This document shows, in pieces, positions 1-7,318 of a stretch of DNA of 64,000 nt. The stretch covers positions 82,576 to 146,575 of the forward strand of contig CAZFNI010000006.1 of assembly GCA_964520655.1 (NCBI GenBank). The letters are read 5' to 3'. Within the stretch, counting starts at the first letter, position 1, and each line of letters begins with the position of its first letter. The notes beneath the pieces are model-generated. The model was given only the letters and a program-made list of their open reading frames with translations. It searched no databases and was not told the DNA's origin. The position numbers and the translations under genes were made by a program. This DNA is from JACQQW01 sp964520655 (lineage in GTDB: Bacteria > Omnitrophota > Gorgyraeia > Zapsychrales > Fredricksoniimonadaceae).

Positions 1-62
1 AGCTGTTCACCAAGCCGGCGGATGAGCGTACGGAAAGTTATATCTCCGGGAGGTTCGGTTAA
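1..62 (+). CDS. pstB: Phosphate ABC transporter ATPase PstB, C-terminal end (partial)
   Basis: Only the last 19 residues are in the window, starting in frame at base 3. They read LFTKPADERTESYISGRFG, the typical PstB C-terminus (a phrase of the type IFxxPxxxRTExYIxGRFG). The TAA stop at 60-62 shares its last base with the ATG of the next gene, so the two are translationally coupled. The next gene is also a PstB, making this a tandem pstB pair ahead of phoU. The rest of the gene lies to the left of the window. Confidence 0.8.
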   Translation, partial: LFTKPADERTESYISGRFG

Positions 63-817
63 TGAAAGCGATCGTGACCACCCGTCAGCTGAATTTATAT
101 TACGGCACATTTAAAGCGCTGATCAATATTGATATGGCCATCGAAGAACATAAGATCACGGCGTTGATCGGGCCTTCCGGATGCGGCAAAACAACACTGC
201 TGAGGGCTTTTAACCGGATGAATGATCTGATCGAGGGGGTCAAGGTTGACGGTCAGGTATTGATCGAAGGTCAGGATATTTACGCGCCTCAGACAGACAT
301 GGTGAGCTTGCGCAAAAAAGTCGGGATGGTCTTTCAGCGGCCTAATCCTTTTGCTTTGTCCGTTTGGGATAATATCCTTTTTGGGGTCAAGATCCATCAG
401 GCCGCGCCCCGTAAGGAATATGGCCGCATCGTCGAGGAATCTCTGCGGGCGGTGGATCTCTGGGATGTACTTAAAGATAAATTGAACGCTTCCGCGCTGA
501 ATATGTCGCTGGAAGTGCAGCAGCGTTTGTGCATCGCGCGCCTGCTTCCGGTCAAGCCGGATATTCTGCTGATGGATGAACCCTGTTCGGCGCTCGATCC
601 GATATCGACCAGCCATATTGAAGAGCTGATCTTTGAATTGAAGAAGAATTATACGATCATCATCGTCACGCACAATATGCAGCAAGCCGCGCGTGTATCG
701 GATTACACGGCGTATTTGTATCTGGGGGAGTTGATCGAATTTGGCCCCACCCAGCGTATATTCACTGTCCCGCAGGATAAGCGCACCGAAGCTTATCTGA
801 CCGGGCGTTTTGGTTAA
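62..817 (+). CDS. pstB: Second PstB-like phosphate ABC transporter ATPase, degenerate signature motif
   Basis: Cytoplasmic nucleotide-binding subunit of the PstSCAB high-affinity phosphate importer; 251 residues, normal PstB length. Walker A (GPSGCGKTT, about residue 37), the Q-loop region (VFQRPNPF), Walker B (ILLMDEPCSALDP) and the H-loop (IVTHNMQQAARVSD) are intact. The ABC signature, normally LSGGQQQRLCIARAL in PstB, here reads MSLEVQQRLCIARLL, so the LSGGQ core is lost. The gene starts at the ATG overlapping the upstream pstB stop (TAATG) and is followed 14 bases later by phoU. Family membership is certain. Because the signature contacts the nucleotide held by the partner subunit, I infer it may pair asymmetrically with the upstream PstB, or it may be a low-activity paralogue. 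Confidence 0.9.
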   Translation: MKAIVTTRQLNLYYGTFKALINIDMAIEEHKITALIGPSGCGKTTLLRAFNRMNDLIEGVKVDGQVLIEGQDIYAPQTDMVSLRKKVGMVFQRPNPFALSVWDNILFGVKIHQAAPRKEYGRIVEESLRAVDLWDVLKDKLNASALNMSLEVQQRLCIARLLPVKPDILLMDEPCSALDPISTSHIEELIFELKKNYTIIIVTHNMQQAARVSDYTAYLYLGELIEFGPTQRIFTVPQDKRTEAYLTGRFG

Positions 818-831
818 TTGAAAGGAATCGT

Positions 832-1503
832 ATGTTACGAGATAAATTAGTCGAATTAAAACGACACTTGCTGGAGGATGCGGCCTTGGTCGAGGAAATG
901 ATCGCCAAAAGTATCCGCGGCCTTTCGGAAAAAAATGAGGTCATGCTCCTTGAAGTTGTCAACACCGAGGAGCCCAAGGCTAATGACTATGACCGGGAGA
1001 TCGATGAGATGTGCGTTGAACTGATCGCCCAGTTCGAGCCAGTGGCCCGCGACCTGCGCATGGTCATCATGATCGTCAAGATGAACAAGGACTTGGAGCG
1101 CATCGCAGACCACGCGGTCAATGTCTGTGAGAGCGCCTTGTTCTTGATCGATAAGCCAACGCTGCCGCCATTAAATGACTTAAAGCTCATGGGCGATAAT
1201 GCTGTGCATATGCTTAAAGACAGCATCAATGCCTTTGTGAATGAGAACGTGCAGCTGGCCAGCGCTGTCTTAGAGCGTGATAATATCGTGGATAGCGCAG
1301 GGGATAAGATCTTAAAAGACCTGACCGAACTGATGCGTAACCAAAAAGACGTGATCCCGCGCGCCCTGCAGGTCATGCGCATCGCGCATAACCTGGAACG
1401 CATCGCGGACTTGGCGACGAATATCGCTGAAGAAGTTATTTATATCGTCGAAGGGCGGGACATCAAACACCATCATGTGGAAGATGAGCCTGCAAATCCA
1501 TAA
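832..1503 (+). CDS. phoU: Phosphate signalling complex protein PhoU
   Basis: PhoU links the Pst transporter to the PhoR/PhoB two-component system and represses the Pho regulon when phosphate is plentiful. The 223-residue protein has the expected two repeats of three-helix bundles. Each carries a PhoU-type metal-binding stretch: KMNKDLERIADHAVNV near residue 83 and RIAHNLERIADLATNI near 185. It starts at ATG 832 after an AAAGGAA ribosome-binding site, 14 bases behind the second pstB, and is the last gene of that operon. No membrane segment or signal peptide is seen. The C-terminus ends with a His/acid-rich tail (KHHHVEDEP). Confidence 0.96.
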   Translation: MLRDKLVELKRHLLEDAALVEEMIAKSIRGLSEKNEVMLLEVVNTEEPKANDYDREIDEMCVELIAQFEPVARDLRMVIMIVKMNKDLERIADHAVNVCESALFLIDKPTLPPLNDLKLMGDNAVHMLKDSINAFVNENVQLASAVLERDNIVDSAGDKILKDLTELMRNQKDVIPRALQVMRIAHNLERIADLATNIAEEVIYIVEGRDIKHHHVEDEPANP

Positions 1504-1544
1504 ATAGTGCTAGAAAAAACCGTTGAATGCGTTAATGTAAGCGT

Positions 1545-2882
1545 ATGCATCCTTTAGAATGCCGTCGATTATTGCCGCAGGACCTCAAACCGCTGAACAG
1601 TTTGGCTGATTATAAGGCCATTGGCGGCGGGCAGGGCTATAAGCGCGCATTGTCCATGTCACCTGTTGATGTCATTGCCGAGATCAAGAAGGCTAATTTG
1701 CGCGGCCGAGGCGGTGCGGGTTTTCCAACGGCGATTAAATGGGGCGGCGTGCGTAATGAACCATGCCCGATTAAATATGTGGCCTGCAATTTCTCTGAAG
1801 GAGAACCCGGCACCTTTAAGGACCGCTACAATATTTTGATCAATCCCTATCATTTGTTTGAAGGGATCGCGATCGCGCTTTATGCCATTGGCGCCAAAGA
1901 AGCTTATATAGGTATCAAAAAGAAATACACGCCCCAGGTCAAGCGCCTTTTTGCCGCGCGCAAAGAGATGGAAGAAGCCGGCATGATCCCTAAGGGGCTG
2001 ATCAAGATCCATTTGGGGCCGGATGAATACCTTTTTGGAGAAGAAAAAGGTTTGATCGAATCGATCGATGGCCGCTATCCTATGCCGCGTAACATTCCTC
2101 CCTTTATCCAGGGGATCAATTTCGAACCGAATTCACCCAATCCCACCTGCGTCAACAATGTGGAGACATTTTGCCAGGCGGCCTATATATTGAGGAAGGG
2201 CGCGGATAACTTTAGATCAGTCGGATCAGAGGATACTCCGGGTACTGTGATGTGTACAGTGTGTGGAGATGTGCAAAGGCCTGGTGTATATGAGGTTGCA
2301 GCTGGAAAAGTGACATTAAAACAGCTTATTTATGACATTGCCGGGGGCCCGGCAGGCAAATTCCCTATCAAAGCCGTGTTTTCAGGGGTTGCCAGCGGTG
2401 TTGTAACGCCGGAGCGTTTCGATACGCCGTTGGATTTCGGTTCTTTAAAGAAAGTGGGCGGCGGTTTAGGGTCTGGCGGCTTCATTGTCTATGATCAAAG
2501 CGCCTGCATGGTGCAGGTGGCGCTTAAATTCAGCAATTTTCTGGCCAAAAGTTCCTGCGGACAATGTGTCCCCTGCAACCGCGGTACCGCCCATATCACG
2601 GAATATCTCAAAAAGATCGAGTTTGGCCAGGGCAAGGTAGATGATCTGGAGGCGATCTTTGAGATCTGCGGCCGCTGCACTAATCAGACCCGTTGCTTTT
2701 TGCCAACTCAGGAAAGTATCCTTATCCCCAGCATTATCAAGACTTTTAGCGCCGAATTCAAGGCCCATATCGACGGCAAACGCGATCCTGATGAACGCGA
2801 TCTGATACTGCCCAAGCTACATGCCTATCATGCCGAAACATCCCTGTTTAGTTACGACGACCCCGCGAAGTTCGCCATCTGA
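1545..2882 (+). CDS. nuoF: NuoF-like NADH-binding flavoprotein subunit (51 kDa type)
   Basis: Family of the FMN- and NADH-binding subunit of complex I and of bifurcating hydrogenases or dehydrogenases. The N-terminal half has the glycine-rich NADH/FMN site (RGRGGAGFPTAIKW, about residue 54; CNFSEGEPGTFKDR, about 82). A SLBB-type segment follows (CGDVQRPGVYEV). The C-terminal 4Fe-4S domain has SCGQCVPCNRG (about 347) and a distant fourth cysteine (TRCFLPTQESI). Its 445 residues match single-domain NuoF. No nuoE, nuoG or other complex I gene is adjacent: phoU lies before and a porin after. It could therefore serve a different NADH-dependent complex. The start ATG 1545 has only a weak upstream purine stretch. 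Confidence 0.88.
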   Translation: MHPLECRRLLPQDLKPLNSLADYKAIGGGQGYKRALSMSPVDVIAEIKKANLRGRGGAGFPTAIKWGGVRNEPCPIKYVACNFSEGEPGTFKDRYNILINPYHLFEGIAIALYAIGAKEAYIGIKKKYTPQVKRLFAARKEMEEAGMIPKGLIKIHLGPDEYLFGEEKGLIESIDGRYPMPRNIPPFIQGINFEPNSPNPTCVNNVETFCQAAYILRKGADNFRSVGSEDTPGTVMCTVCGDVQRPGVYEVAAGKVTLKQLIYDIAGGPAGKFPIKAVFSGVASGVVTPERFDTPLDFGSLKKVGGGLGSGGFIVYDQSACMVQVALKFSNFLAKSSCGQCVPCNRGTAHITEYLKKIEFGQGKVDDLEAIFEICGRCTNQTRCFLPTQESILIPSIIKTFSAEFKAHIDGKRDPDERDLILPKLHAYHAETSLFSYDDPAKFAI

Positions 2883-2902
2883 TAAAATTTTTCTAAAAAT
2901 CG

Positions 2903-2930
2903 TTGACAATGATTTTGTGCTGTGTAAAAA
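2903..2930 (+). promoter_or_regulatory. Sigma70-type promoter of the porin gene
   Basis: TTGACA at 2903-2908, a 16-base spacer and TAAAAA at 2925-2930. It would start transcription near 2937 and leave an untranslated leader of about 158 bases before the porin ATG. The -35 is perfect and the -10 is weak. Confidence 0.6.
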
Positions 2931-2936
2931 TCAATG

Positions 2937-3094
2937 CACTTAAAACCCTGGTGATCTAAATTCTGACCGCGAAAGGAGGGATGAGATAAAACGGTTGCTG
3001 GATCATCACAAGGGGTCTATGTCGTAAGATACTAGGTTTATAGATCCTAGATATATATATAGCTAAATCCATGTAATATTTTTGGAGGATTCAA
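2937..3094 (+). promoter_or_regulatory. Long 5' leader of the porin mRNA, possibly structured
   Basis: About 158 bases separate the promoter from the porin start. They hold an AAAGGAGGG at 2972-2980 directly followed by ATG AGA TAA (a two-codon reading frame). They also hold a hairpin CTAGG/CCTAG with a 9-base loop around 3032-3050, an AT-rich stretch, and the porin's own TTTGGAGG ribosome-binding site. I do not recognise a known riboswitch. The length suggests post-transcriptional control of an abundant outer-membrane protein. Confidence 0.35.
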
Positions 3095-4495
3095 ATGAGA
3101 AAATTCTTTTTAGCGTTAGCTGTCGTTGCTTTAGCAACCCCGGCTTTCGCTGCTGTTCAAAACGTGAAAGTTTCCGGCGACATCGATAACTGGATGGTCA
3201 GCCGTGATAATTTCAACTTAGGTTCCAAGATCAGAACCGGTGTTGGTACTGGTACCAACCAGGGTCTCAAGAGCCAGAACGTGTTTTTGACCCAAACCCG
3301 TATTCGCGTTGACGCTGATCTAAGCGACAATGTGTCTACAACCGTGCGTTTATTAAGTGAAAATGCATGGGGCGCCGGCAACATCAATTCCGGTATCGGT
3401 ATTGATTTAGCTTACGCCACGTTGCGTGAATTCTTGTATTCACCGTTAACAGTGACTGTTGGTCGTCAAGAATTCATCTACGGTAACGGGATGATCTTAG
3501 GCGGCAATGGTCCTAACAACGGGACCACAGGCAGCCTGCAATATATCGCTGCTGACCGCTCCAAGAACGCTTCCAACGACGGTGTTAAGTTAGTCTTCGA
3601 TTACAAGCCGTTAACGTTGGATGTTTTGTACATCAAAGCTGGTCAAACCACGCTCACTGGTGCTGAACTCGCGAATAGAACCAGCACGGATGTTTATGGT
3701 TTGAACGCGAATTACCAATTGGGTGATTCTAACAACAGTGCTGTTGAAGGTTACTTGTTCAGCAGACTCAAAGGCAGCAACGTTTCTACCGCAACTGATA
3801 AAGGCGACAGTTTATATGTCCCTGGTTTACGCGTCAGCACAAACCCCATCAAAGGGTTGACGACATCAGCGGAAGTTGCCTGGCAATTAGGTTATGTTCC
3901 AGTTTCTGCTGGCGGCGTTGAAAATGCCGTTCACCGCAATGCCATGGCTTACCAGTTAATGGGCAGCTATGCCATCCAAGGTGATGATTTGGCAAAATAC
4001 AAACCGTCTGTGAATGCTTCTTATTCCCACTTCTCTGGTGATAAGAACGCTGCGGCCAACCACTCAAGCGATGCGGTTAATTCTGCAAAACGTTATTCTG
4101 CTTGGGATTCCTTCATGGAAGGTCAGAATGGCGGCACGATCTACAATGCGTTGTTCACTTTGAGCAACTTGAACATCCTCACAGCGGGTGCTACAGTTTC
4201 TCCTATCGAAGACGTCACTGCGTCTTTCTTGTGGAGCAATCTGAGCGCGGATAAGAAATACCGCACGGGTAATGCCTTAAGCATCACCCAACCGGATGGT
4301 TCTTCAACCAACACGATCGTTACTTCCGGACGCAAGGATGTTGGTAACGAATACGATGTGAATGTCAACTATGCGTACACCGAAGATGTGACCCTTGGTC
4401 TGTCTTTAGGTTGGTTCGCTCCTGGCAAAGCGTTTGATGGCGTTAATGATTCAACCGCAAGCCAAGCGTTGGCGCATGTTAACGTGAACTTCTAA
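3095..4495 (+). CDS. Putative outer-membrane porin (beta-barrel)
   Basis: A 466-residue exported protein with a clear signal peptide (MRKFFLALAVVALATPAFAA, cleavage predicted after residue 20). The mature part is a series of alternating polar/apolar strands with Gly, Asn, Ser and Thr-rich loops. It ends in HVNVNF, the terminal Phe expected for BAM-dependent beta-barrel insertion. Strand-like phrases (TRIRVDADLSDNVSTTVRLL, LTVTVGRQEFIYGNG) resemble alginate-export or generic anion porins, but the substrate cannot be read. Its own promoter, a long leader, a TTTGGAGG ribosome-binding site, codon use rich in AAC/GTT and a strong terminator all suggest a highly expressed monocistronic gene. Confidence 0.8.
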   Translation: MRKFFLALAVVALATPAFAAVQNVKVSGDIDNWMVSRDNFNLGSKIRTGVGTGTNQGLKSQNVFLTQTRIRVDADLSDNVSTTVRLLSENAWGAGNINSGIGIDLAYATLREFLYSPLTVTVGRQEFIYGNGMILGGNGPNNGTTGSLQYIAADRSKNASNDGVKLVFDYKPLTLDVLYIKAGQTTLTGAELANRTSTDVYGLNANYQLGDSNNSAVEGYLFSRLKGSNVSTATDKGDSLYVPGLRVSTNPIKGLTTSAEVAWQLGYVPVSAGGVENAVHRNAMAYQLMGSYAIQGDDLAKYKPSVNASYSHFSGDKNAAANHSSDAVNSAKRYSAWDSFMEGQNGGTIYNALFTLSNLNILTAGATVSPIEDVTASFLWSNLSADKKYRTGNALSITQPDGSSTNTIVTSGRKDVGNEYDVNVNYAYTEDVTLGLSLGWFAPGKAFDGVNDSTASQALAHVNVNF

Positions 4496-4522
4496 TTCAA
4501 AAAAGTTCATTGTTGATGTCAG

Positions 4523-4557
4523 AAACCCCCGCCGGAAACGGCGGGGGTTTTCTTTTT
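4523..4557 (+). terminator. Strong rho-independent terminator after the porin
   Basis: A 12-base perfect stem (4523-4534 with 4539-4550, core CCCCCGCCG/CGGCGGGGG), a GAAA tetraloop and a T-rich tail to 4557. Confidence 0.95.
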
Positions 4558-4590
4558 AGTCGTTCCCGTCGATAAAATGCCTCCGCGCAG

Positions 4591-4605
4591 GTAAAAATAT
4601 TTTAC
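4591..4605. promoter_or_regulatory. Inverted repeat GTAAAA-ATA-TTTTAC upstream of the 4.7 kb operon
   Basis: A perfect 6-base arm palindrome with a 3-base centre, about 100 bases before the first gene of the operon. It could be an operator or a weak AT-rich hairpin. No regulator is identified. Confidence 0.3.
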
Positions 4606-4657
4606 TTTTCTTTTTGCATTCCCAATTTCTTTGCTAAGATAAAACCAATAGAGATTC

Positions 4658-4673
4658 TAAAGTTGTAACTTTA
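4658..4673. promoter_or_regulatory. Inverted repeat TAAAGTT-GT-AACTTTA upstream of the 4.7 kb operon
   Basis: A 16-base palindrome 35 bases before the ATG of the first gene. It lies just downstream of a weak -10-like TAAGAT (4635-4640). The position fits a repressor operator, but nothing in the window identifies the binder. Confidence 0.35.
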
Positions 4674-4708
4674 TATTTATTAATAGCTTAAATAAAGATT
4701 GGGGTAGC

Positions 4709-5284
4709 ATGACCCGTGATGAGATATATGACCATCTTGCCAAGGTTTATTTAGGCAAGCGTGAAAGCGTCGCGTCAAAGCAGAAGAAGAAAAAGGTAAA
4801 TCAATCGTGGCTGGTGATCAATGTGGTCATCACCATTGTGATCGTTCTTTCGACGGTGTATGGTTTTACGGCCTTCCTGACGCGCCGAGCGGGGCTGAAT
4901 AATCAGGTTTATTATGAATTAAATAACAGCCTGATCAAGATCGGGTATGACTTAAATGATCCTTTCCCGTCGACAAAAACGTTCTCGATCACGTTGCCGG
5001 AAAAGGATGCCAGCAAATACAGCAAGTTGAATTTAAAGATCCGTGGACTCAATGGCGCTTATCCCGGAGTGGTCAAGTTAGTCGTCAATAACCAGCGTAA
5101 TGAACGCGCGACATATTACATCAAAGATGTGGGGGCGCAATGGCAGAAGGTGGCCATCCCATTTGATAAATTGAATCTGACGGACTGGAGCAATGTGACG
5201 GAAGTGGCGTTTGTTCTGGAAGCGTGGAATGTGGATTTCAAGCAGGGGGCGATGCTTGTCGATGATGTGAGTTTCTCAAACTAG
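4709..5284 (+). CDS. Membrane-anchored protein with a carbohydrate-binding-like beta-sandwich
   Basis: 191 residues. A charged cytoplasmic N-terminus (EIYDHLAKVYLGKRESVASK, then KKKK) precedes one transmembrane helix at about residues 33-55 (WLVINVVITIVIVLSTVYGF). An extracytoplasmic beta-rich domain follows (about 75-191) with phrases typical of galactose-binding-like or CIA30/CBM folds: SKLNLKIRGLNGAYPGVVKL, WQKVAIPFDKLNLTDWSNVT and the ending AMLVDDVSFSN. I do not recognise a named family. It starts at ATG 4709 after TTGGGG and is the first gene of an operon running to 8312. The next gene also carries a sugar-binding-type domain, which may hint at a shared polysaccharide-related role (inference). 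Confidence 0.7.
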   Translation: MTRDEIYDHLAKVYLGKRESVASKQKKKKVNQSWLVINVVITIVIVLSTVYGFTAFLTRRAGLNNQVYYELNNSLIKIGYDLNDPFPSTKTFSITLPEKDASKYSKLNLKIRGLNGAYPGVVKLVVNNQRNERATYYIKDVGAQWQKVAIPFDKLNLTDWSNVTEVAFVLEAWNVDFKQGAMLVDDVSFSN

Positions 5285-5305
5285 GACTATCCTAAGGAAA
5301 AGCGT

Positions 5306-6493
5306 ATGAAAATCATCTCAATTGCGAATCAAAAAGGCGGGTGCGGCAAAACGACCACGGCCATCAATCTGGCCTCGGCCCTGGCATTTAACGGACAGAA
5401 GGTCCTTCTCATTGACCTTGATCCTCAAGCGCACGCGACACTTGGATTGAACATCGACGACGCTAACAGTTTGTACAATGTCATTTCGAAATTAACGCCT
5501 AGAAAATTGCGCATCAAGGATATTATTACCCGTGCTGACAGGACGTTCGATGTGGTGCCGTCCAATGTTCTCGTTGGCACACTTGAACAAGAGTTGGCGG
5601 AAGAGATCGGTCGCGAGCTTAAACTGGTCGACGTGATCAATGAGATCAAGGGGTTGTATGATTATGTGCTCATCGATTGCCCGCCGTCGTTAGGGTTCCT
5701 GACGGTCAATGCGATCCGTGCCAGTAACGAGGTCATTATCCCTGTTGAGACCAGTCGTTTCTCCATGCAGGGTGTTGACCACCTGCACGACATCATTTTC
5801 CTGATCCGCGACCGTTTGAACCACCCGGTCACAAGCAGGGTGCTCATCACCATGTTCGATTCGCGTTTACGTCATTCCTTCACCATGCTGGCCAAGATGA
5901 AGGATAAGTTCGGTAAGCTGTTGTATGATACCATTGTTCATGTGAACGTGAAACTAAAGGAAGCAGCGGTCATGGGGGAAGCGGTGCTCAAGTATGATAA
6001 ATATTGCCGCGGATCCAAAGATTATCTGGGCCTCGCGCGTGAGATATTGACCGACGATAAGGTTCTATCCATGCCTGCTCGTGAGAAAACCGTCAAGGCC
6101 AAACCTGTTGCTGTTGAGGCGCGGTCTCAGGAAGAGATCGTTCAGGCTGTGGCTTCCGCCATGGAGGATGCAGCGGATTATCAGCCTTCCGAGCGCATGC
6201 AGGAAATTGTTTCCAAAGAAGCGGCGTCGTTCGCTGGTTCGGCTTTCTTTAAGCTTAATGCTCCCCAGGCGCAGTCGGTGTATGTGACGGGATCTTTCAA
6301 TGACTGGTCGTTGGATGAATCTTGCCGCATGAAGAATATCGGCGGTCTCTGGACGTTGCAACTGCCTTTGAAGCCTGGCATGTATAAGTATCAATTCATT
6401 GTCGACGGTAAATGGCAGGAAGATCCTGAGAACAAAATGATCGAACGCAACTCTTTCGGTGACGTCAATTCCCTTATTGAGGTCCAGGGTTAA
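5306..6493 (+). CDS. ParA-type ATPase fused to a C-terminal CBM48/AMPK-type glycogen-binding domain
   Basis: 395 residues. Positions 1 to about 250 form a ParA/Soj/MinD-type P-loop ATPase: deviant Walker A KGGCGKTT (residues 10-17), VLLIDLDPQAHATLG (switch), VLIDCPPSLGF (Walker B). A linker rich in Lys, Glu and Ala spans about 255-315. The last 80 residues match the E-set carbohydrate-binding module of AMPK-beta and glycogen-branching enzymes (VYVTGSFNDWS, then GLWTLQLPLKPGMYKYQFIV, VDGKWQEDP and a closing FGDVNSLIEV). ParA ATPases position chromosomes, plasmids or protein cargo; CBM48 binds alpha-glucans or mediates subunit contacts. No parB or parS is visible. Its stop overlaps the next start (TAATG). 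The fusion is clear; its function is not. Confidence 0.88.
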   Translation: MKIISIANQKGGCGKTTTAINLASALAFNGQKVLLIDLDPQAHATLGLNIDDANSLYNVISKLTPRKLRIKDIITRADRTFDVVPSNVLVGTLEQELAEEIGRELKLVDVINEIKGLYDYVLIDCPPSLGFLTVNAIRASNEVIIPVETSRFSMQGVDHLHDIIFLIRDRLNHPVTSRVLITMFDSRLRHSFTMLAKMKDKFGKLLYDTIVHVNVKLKEAAVMGEAVLKYDKYCRGSKDYLGLAREILTDDKVLSMPAREKTVKAKPVAVEARSQEEIVQAVASAMEDAADYQPSERMQEIVSKEAASFAGSAFFKLNAPQAQSVYVTGSFNDWSLDESCRMKNIGGLWTLQLPLKPGMYKYQFIVDGKWQEDPENKMIERNSFGDVNSLIEVQG

Positions 6494-6816
6494 TGCCGAG
6501 GCAAGCAGCGTTCTTTAAAGAAGACATCATCGATGGAAAGATGTATGCGGTATTGGCTTATCTGTCGATCCTTTGCATTATTCCGCTCATTTTAAAGAAA
6601 AAGAATCCGTTCGTCCTAGCTCACGGCAAGCAGGGACTTGTCCTTTTTATCGCCCAGGTTGGGGTGATGATATTAAGCATTGTTGTACCGTGGGTCTTCT
6701 CGGTGCTCATGTTTGGTCTGTTGATCTTTTCGTTCTGGGGCATGATCGCGGTCATCCGGGGCGAAATGGTCGACCTTCCTATCATCAGCGGCATATCCAA
6801 AAAGATCGACCTTTAA
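6493..6816 (+). CDS. Small polytopic membrane protein, DUF4870-like
   Basis: 107 residues with three predicted transmembrane helices (about 20-35, 55-75 and 78-95). The pattern KMYAVLAYLSILCIIPLILK followed by FVLAHGKQGLVLF resembles the DUF4870/Tic20-like group of small membrane proteins, whose role is unknown. It begins at the ATG that overlaps the stop of the ParA-CBM48 gene (TAATG), so its synthesis is probably coupled to that protein. It ends three bases before the next gene. Confidence 0.65.
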   Translation: MPRQAAFFKEDIIDGKMYAVLAYLSILCIIPLILKKKNPFVLAHGKQGLVLFIAQVGVMILSIVVPWVFSVLMFGLLIFSFWGMIAVIRGEMVDLPIISGISKKIDL

Positions 6817-6819
6817 GAT

Positions 6820-7296
6820 ATGTTCAAGAAAATCGTTGATGTGCTCAAAGAGGTTTTCTGGCTGAAGAAATCCCCCAAAAGATCCGCCCGCAAACCTGTC
6901 CGGAAAAAGATCAAAGCCCTCCCCAAAAAAACAGTCAAAGCAATTAAACCTGTTAAAAAAGCGCAGCCGTCTCCTAAAGTTAAATCCTCGATCGTCAAGC
7001 CTGTTGCTCCGGCTAAAGAAAAGAAGATCAAAACGCCCCAGATCGATCCTGCTTTAAAACCCATGGGAGAGATCACGCATTATTTTGACCGCATCAAGGT
7101 CGCTGTGCTTAAGATCAACCAGGGGACTGTGTTGATCAATGACCGTTTGACCATTATTTCGGGCAAGACCAAATTTGTGCAGAAAGTCTGGTCCATGCAG
7201 ATCGAAAGCGAGGATGTCAAGGTGGCCAAGAAGGGGCAGATCGTTGGCATCAAGGTCGACCGTCAGGTTGTTCCCGGCGATATTGTTTATAAATAG
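6820..7296 (+). CDS. Lysine-rich protein with a C-terminal EF-Tu domain-2-like module
   Basis: 158 residues. The N-terminal half (about 12-80) is very basic and repetitive in Lys, Pro, Ala and Val, like a disordered nucleic-acid-binding tail. The C-terminal 75 residues (from MGEITHYFDRIKVAVLKI to the end VPGDIVYK) match the stand-alone beta-barrel module of translation-factor type: GEI-HYFD-I-VA, then a hydrophobic NDRLTIISGK, then KKGQIVGIKVD. That module occurs in elongation-factor-like proteins and beside U32 peptidases. No G domain is present. A role near RNA or ribosomes is inference. It follows the small membrane protein by three bases. Confidence 0.6.
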   Translation: MFKKIVDVLKEVFWLKKSPKRSARKPVRKKIKALPKKTVKAIKPVKKAQPSPKVKSSIVKPVAPAKEKKIKTPQIDPALKPMGEITHYFDRIKVAVLKINQGTVLINDRLTIISGKTKFVQKVWSMQIESEDVKVAKKGQIVGIKVDRQVVPGDIVYK

Positions 7297-7311
7297 CTTT
7301 TATGGTATATT
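7283..7311 (+). promoter_or_regulatory. Promoter directly before the pilin-like gene (leaderless type)
   Basis: TTGTTT at 7283-7288, a 17-base spacer and TATATT at 7306-7311. Only 7 bases lie between the -10 box and the ATG at 7319, so transcription would start at the start codon. No ribosome-binding site is present. Confidence 0.45.
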
Positions 7312-7318
7312 TGAGTAT

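Noticed and set aside
95..685. 196-residue minus-strand frame inside the second pstB
   Set aside because: Lies wholly antisense to a gene with clear ABC ATPase motifs; no ribosome-binding site or recognisable domain.
2972..2986. Leader-peptide gene in the porin leader
   Set aside because: The frame is only Met-Arg-stop and the ribosome-binding site is too close to the ATG to be convincing.
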